Shown here one piece after another: positions 5,297 to 7,925 of a stretch of 7,925 bases of DNA (the stretch's first letter is position 1; each line of letters begins with the position of its first letter). Below the pieces are notes generated by a model. That model was not told where the DNA came from. It saw nothing but the letters and a program-made list of their open reading frames with translations, and did no database searches. The position numbers were made by a program, and so were the translations under genes. The stretch comes from Candidatus Acetothermia bacterium JdFR-50 (GTDB taxonomy: Bacteria; Bipolaricaulota; Bipolaricaulia; Bipolaricaulales; Bipolaricaulaceae), in NCBI GenBank assembly GCA_002010365.1, contig MTNL01000031.1:1-7925 (forward strand), in the 5' to 3' direction.

Positions 5297-6022
5297 ATGA
5301 TGATGGGGATCTCTAAGTTCGCCAAGTGCGCTGCCGGGACGGCCGTCGCGTTGTCCTTGGTTGTGGGAGGGTTCTCTCAGCCTATGGGTTTCGGAAATTC
5401 ACCGGACGTTCAGGTGCCCGACAAGCTTCCTGAGCTCCTTAAAGCCATCGCCGTTGAACTCGAGGCCTTATGGGACAAGGTAAGTGATATACCCGCCCTC
5501 AAGGAAACCTTGAAGATGCCCATGGAGCTGGCTAAGGAAGCCTTGGAGTCCCTTAAAGAGAGAGAGGAGCGGGGGAAGGAAGCCCTCAAGGACCTCATCG
5601 TGCTTTCCTTGGCCCTACATCGGGTGGAGGATGTGTTTGAGCATGGCGTCGGCCAACGGGTTAAGGCTCACTTCTGGAACACGGGACCCGGCCGCGCGGG
5701 TGGACCCGAGCGCGGTCCCATGGGGCAAAGGCTTGGGCCCAAACCGGGTAGATTCGAGGAAATCCGGGATTGGATTGAGGCCTATCTCAAAGGAGCGATG
5801 AGCGCCTTGTCTCCCGAAGAAGCGGCGCGGTTCCGTGGGATCATCGGTGGTTTGGTCCAGGGGTTGAGGGAAGAGTTTGTCTCCCAGCACCACGAGATCG
5901 AACGGCCGGCCACCGAGGCCATGGGATTGGGAAGGCACCTCATCCGCATCAAAGCTTTGAGCGCCAAACTGGACCTTTTCCTCATCCGAACCATTGGGGT
6001 CGAGAAACCCACCACCGACTGA
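5297..6022 (+). CDS. Secreted, mainly helical protein of unknown function
   Basis: The 241-residue product is not recognised. It starts with a signal peptide: basic K7 and K10, hydrophobic AAGTAVALSLVVGG, with a plausible cut near GFS-QP (about residue 27). A cysteine at 11 lies before the hydrophobic core and is not a lipobox. The mature part has a first helical region (about 42-125, rich in K and E, e.g. PELLKAIAVELEALWDKV and SLKEREERGKEALKDL), a Gly/Pro/Arg-rich flexible stretch (about 129-152) and a second helical region (about 153-235, with a typical helix start at LSPEEAARF). Histidines cluster at 198-199, but no metal site can be claimed. It is transcribed away from the membrane regulator, across a region with several inverted repeats, and ends at a strong terminator. 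It may be a target or an accessory sensor of that regulator. Three ATGs in a row (5297, 5300, 5303) make the exact start uncertain; the first two fit the ribosome binding site. Confidence 0.85.
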   Translation: MMMGISKFAKCAAGTAVALSLVVGGFSQPMGFGNSPDVQVPDKLPELLKAIAVELEALWDKVSDIPALKETLKMPMELAKEALESLKEREERGKEALKDLIVLSLALHRVEDVFEHGVGQRVKAHFWNTGPGRAGGPERGPMGQRLGPKPGRFEEIRDWIEAYLKGAMSALSPEEAARFRGIIGGLVQGLREEFVSQHHEIERPATEAMGLGRHLIRIKALSAKLDLFLIRTIGVEKPTTD

Positions 6023-6044
6023 GTTCCCAAGCCAGGCTTTTTCG

Positions 6045-6075
6045 AAAGAGGGGCCCATTCCGGGCCCCTCTTTTT
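6045..6075 (+). terminator. Intrinsic terminator between convergent genes
   Basis: Perfect 12-bp arms AAAGAGGGGCCC (6045-6056) and GGGCCCCTCTTT (6062-6073) enclose a 5-base loop, with the T-run reaching 6075. It lies 22 bases after the stop of the exported-protein gene and just past the stop of the permease gene converging from the right. On the minus strand the tail is only three T, so it should act best for the plus-strand gene but may serve both. Confidence 0.93.
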
Positions 6076-6077
6076 AC

Positions 6078-6914
6078 CTATCCCCTCCTTCCACGTAACC
6101 GGGGGTTTAGGGCATCGTTCAACGCATCCCCCAAAACATTCAGGGAAAGTACAGTCAGGAAAATGGCGAGCCCGGGGAACACGGCCATCCACCAGGCCCT
6201 CCGGATGAATCTCTGGGCGTTGTGCAACATACGCCCCCAGCTCATCACATTAGGGTCCCCGGCCCCCAGGAAGCTCAACGAGGCCTCCACGATGATGGCA
6301 GTGCCTACATCCAGGGAAAGGGTGACAACGATCACGTGGAGCACATTGGGCAAAAGATGCCGGAAGACGATTTTCCCACCTCCTAACCCCACCGCTCTGG
6401 CTGCGGTAACGAACTCCATTTCCTTGAGGTGGAGGATCTCCGCGCGCACAAGGCGCGCCATCCGCGGCCAGGTGATGGCACCGATCACGATCACGATGTT
6501 CCAGATGTTGTTGCCAAAAAAGCTCACGATGACCAATGCGAACAGGAACATGGGAAGGGATTGAAACAGCTCACACAGCTTCATTAGCACATAATCCATC
6601 ACGCCCCCCAGGAACCCCGCGGTCGAGCCGATGAGGATCCCTATCAGCGAAGCTGTGACGGCGGCACTCAAGCCCACCATCAGGGAGACCCGGGCGCCGT
6701 GCACCACTCCACTGAACACGTCCCGGGCCAGATCATCTGTGCCCATGGGGAACGCTGCCGATGGCGGTGAGAAGGGACGGCCCAAGCCCGGCTCCAGGGG
6801 ATCGTGTTTGGCCAGCCAGTCGGCCGTGGCGGCCACGAACCCTAGGAACAAAACGAAAATCAAAGCCAAAACGCCTGCCTTGTTCTTCCTAAACGCTCTC
6901 CAAAAGTCCTTCAT
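6078..6914 (-). CDS. Peptide/oligopeptide ABC transporter permease, DppC/OppC type
   Basis: This 278-residue inner-membrane protein should form a heterodimeric channel with the DppB-type permease encoded upstream. A cytoplasmic N-terminal segment (DFWRAFRKNKAGV) leads into helix 1 at about 14-33. The family motif FPMGTDDLARDVFSGVVHGARVSLMVG spans about 55-81; the usual Gly of GRDV is Ala here. Further membrane helices follow, and the EAA loop that contacts the ATPase is at about 167-190 (EFVTAARAVGLGGGKIVFRHLLPN). The segment ASLSFLGAGDPNVMSWGRML (211-230) is typical of DppC. Start ATG 6914 follows the upstream stop by 10 bases, with AAAGG six bases before it, and the length is normal. The substrate cannot be named; some members of this family carry nickel or sugars. 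ATPase genes are not in the window and do not follow downstream. Confidence 0.95.
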   Translation of the reverse strand: MKDFWRAFRKNKAGVLALIFVLFLGFVAATADWLAKHDPLEPGLGRPFSPPSAAFPMGTDDLARDVFSGVVHGARVSLMVGLSAAVTASLIGILIGSTAGFLGGVMDYVLMKLCELFQSLPMFLFALVIVSFFGNNIWNIVIVIGAITWPRMARLVRAEILHLKEMEFVTAARAVGLGGGKIVFRHLLPNVLHVIVVTLSLDVGTAIIVEASLSFLGAGDPNVMSWGRMLHNAQRFIRRAWWMAVFPGLAIFLTVLSLNVLGDALNDALNPRLRGRRG

Positions 6915-6924
6915 CCTTGGCCTT

Positions 6925-7875
6925 TCAGTCGTAATGGATCCGCGGGTCGAGCATGGCGTAGAGGATGTCCACGGCCAGGTTTATGACCACAACCCCTAAA
7001 GACATAACGATGAGGAGACCCAGCAAAACTGGGTAGTCTCGGCGGTAAAGGGATTCGAACATCAGCCGTCCGAGCCCCGGCCAGCCGAAGACCGTTTCCG
7101 TGACCACCGCTCCAGTGATAAGGGAGGCGAAGTTCAGCCCTATGGCTGTTACCACGGGAAGGGAAGCGTTACGGAGGGCATGTTTTAAGATCACCGTCCG
7201 TTCCCGTAAGCCTTTGGCCCGCGCCATCACAATGTAATCCATGTTCAGCACTTCACGCATGTTCGCGCGGGTGAGCCTGGCTATCAAGGCCAACTGATAC
7301 ACGCTGAGGCAGGTCACTGGAAGAATGAGGTGCGATGCCCAGGCCCCGAGGGTCCGGTCTATGATGGGCACCCCGCCCACAGGGAGAACCCGCAGGAACA
7401 CGCCGAAGATCAGGATCAGGAGCTGTCCGAACCAAAAGGTGGGTATTGAATAGCCGAAAACGGCCACGACGGTGTTAGCGTAGTCGAGGGGGGAATAAGG
7501 GTAACTCGCCGCCAAAACGCCGAGGGAGATCCCCACCAACGCGGCAAAGGAGATCGCCAGGCCCACAAGCAGGAAGGTACGGCCCATCCGCTCCACGATT
7601 ACCCGCAAAACCGGCTGCTGGTAAAAATGGGAAAAGCCCAAGTTCCCGCGGAAGACGTTCCCGATGAAGATGAAGAACTGTTCCCCCAAGGGCTTGTCCA
7701 AGCCTAAGCGTTCTCGGATCTGTTGCACATACTCTTCCGTGACCTCGCCGCCCCCCTGGATGAAGATGAAAACGGGGTCACCTGGGGCCAAATGGAGAAT
7801 AAGGAAGTTGAGCATCAACACGAGCAAAACTACGGGGACAGCGCCGGCGATCCGTCGCACTAAATAACCGGACAT
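6925..7875 (-). CDS. Peptide/oligopeptide ABC transporter permease, DppB/OppB type
   Basis: This 316-residue inner-membrane permease is partner of the DppC-type protein that follows it in the operon. It opens with MSGYLVRRIAGAVPVVLLVLMLNF, the usual first helix, followed by the family motif LAPGDP (29-34) and an extracytoplasmic stretch with RERLGLDKPLGEQF and GNLGFS. The EAA loop is at about 213-240 (DYIVMARAKGLRERTVILKHALRNASLP), then VVTETVFGWPGLGRL (257-271) and the closing ILYAMLDPRIHYD. All conserved parts are present. The ATG at 7875 is chosen because the family sequence begins there; an in-frame ATG at 7908 lies in the loop of a terminator-like hairpin and would add 11 unrelated residues. 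The ribosome binding site is weak (CAGAG close to the ATG), so translation may depend on how the hairpin behaves. A substrate-binding protein gene commonly precedes this gene, but it would be outside the window. Confidence 0.95.
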   Translation of the reverse strand: MSGYLVRRIAGAVPVVLLVLMLNFLILHLAPGDPVFIFIQGGGEVTEEYVQQIRERLGLDKPLGEQFFIFIGNVFRGNLGFSHFYQQPVLRVIVERMGRTFLLVGLAISFAALVGISLGVLAASYPYSPLDYANTVVAVFGYSIPTFWFGQLLILIFGVFLRVLPVGGVPIIDRTLGAWASHLILPVTCLSVYQLALIARLTRANMREVLNMDYIVMARAKGLRERTVILKHALRNASLPVVTAIGLNFASLITGAVVTETVFGWPGLGRLMFESLYRRDYPVLLGLLIVMSLGVVVINLAVDILYAMLDPRIHYD

Positions 7876-7884
7876 CTCTGTGGC

Positions 7885-7924
7885 AAAACGGCTGCACCCC
7901 GGGTCCATTCCCGGGGTGCAGCCG
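7885..7924 (-). terminator. Terminator-like hairpin upstream of the permease genes
   Basis: On the minus strand two perfect 15-bp arms (7924-7910 and 7903-7889) surround a 6-base loop and are followed by TTTT (7888-7885). The arms centre on CCCCGGG/CCCGGGG. The T-run ends 9 bases before the DppB start codon. It is likely the terminator or attenuator of a gene upstream of the window; the permeases then depend on read-through or on a promoter I cannot see. Confidence 0.8.
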
Positions 7925-7925
7925 C

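Noticed and set aside
6029..6042. Small AAGC/GCTT hairpin with T-run before the main terminator
   Set aside because: Only four pairs with a three-base loop; the 12-bp hairpin just after it is far stronger.
7876..7908. Upstream ATG for the DppB-type permease
   Set aside because: It lies in the loop of the 15-bp hairpin, and the added residues (MDPGCSRFATE) are unlike the family N-terminus.

Overview
The window is bacterial, fairly GC-rich chromosomal DNA with compact gene spacing and no tRNA, rRNA, IS element or CRISPR array that I can see. The taxon cannot be fixed from the sequence alone. An ADP-forming acyl-CoA synthetase, two (probably three) genes with a -10 box placed so close to the start codon that their mRNAs look leaderless, and K/R/E-rich proteins suggest a deep-branching, perhaps thermophilic lineage (Bipolaricaulota/Acetothermia, Deinococcota or Chloroflexota type). 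That is inference only.

Layout. (1) 1-1409, minus: most of an ADP-forming acetyl/acyl-CoA synthetase (CoA-binding and phosphohistidine domains), running off the left edge. (2) 1410-1561: divergent control region with two near-leaderless promoters facing apart and two inverted repeats. (3) 1562-3615, plus: a two-component operon, an OmpR-family response regulator followed by a BaeS/PhoR-like sensor kinase, coupled by a strong internal ribosome binding site. (4) 5110-3612, minus: a convergent operon. It encodes an unusual one-component regulator (two membrane helices around an extracytoplasmic sensor domain, then a C-terminal OmpR-type winged helix) and a small secreted protein of unknown function. 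Its last stop codon overlaps the kinase stop codon. (5) 5111-5296: a divergent control region with three successive inverted repeats. (6) 5297-6022, plus: a secreted, mostly helical protein of unknown function, ended by a strong intrinsic terminator. (7) 7875-6078, minus: two DppB/DppC-type peptide ABC permeases, preceded by a 15-bp perfect hairpin with a T-run that probably ends or attenuates an upstream gene outside the window.

How it fits together. Between 1562 and 6022 lies what looks like an envelope-sensing locus. A conventional phosphorelay (kinase plus regulator) sits beside a regulator in which a kinase-like sensor and membrane module is joined directly to the DNA-binding domain. Two exported proteins of unknown function lie on either side of that fused regulator. 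A plausible model is that the fused regulator controls its own operon and the divergent exported protein, with the exported proteins as targets or periplasmic partners. This is the most interesting part of the window. The synthetase (ATP and acid from acyl-CoA) and the peptide permeases fit a peptide- or amino-acid-fermenting physiology, but they are not in one operon.
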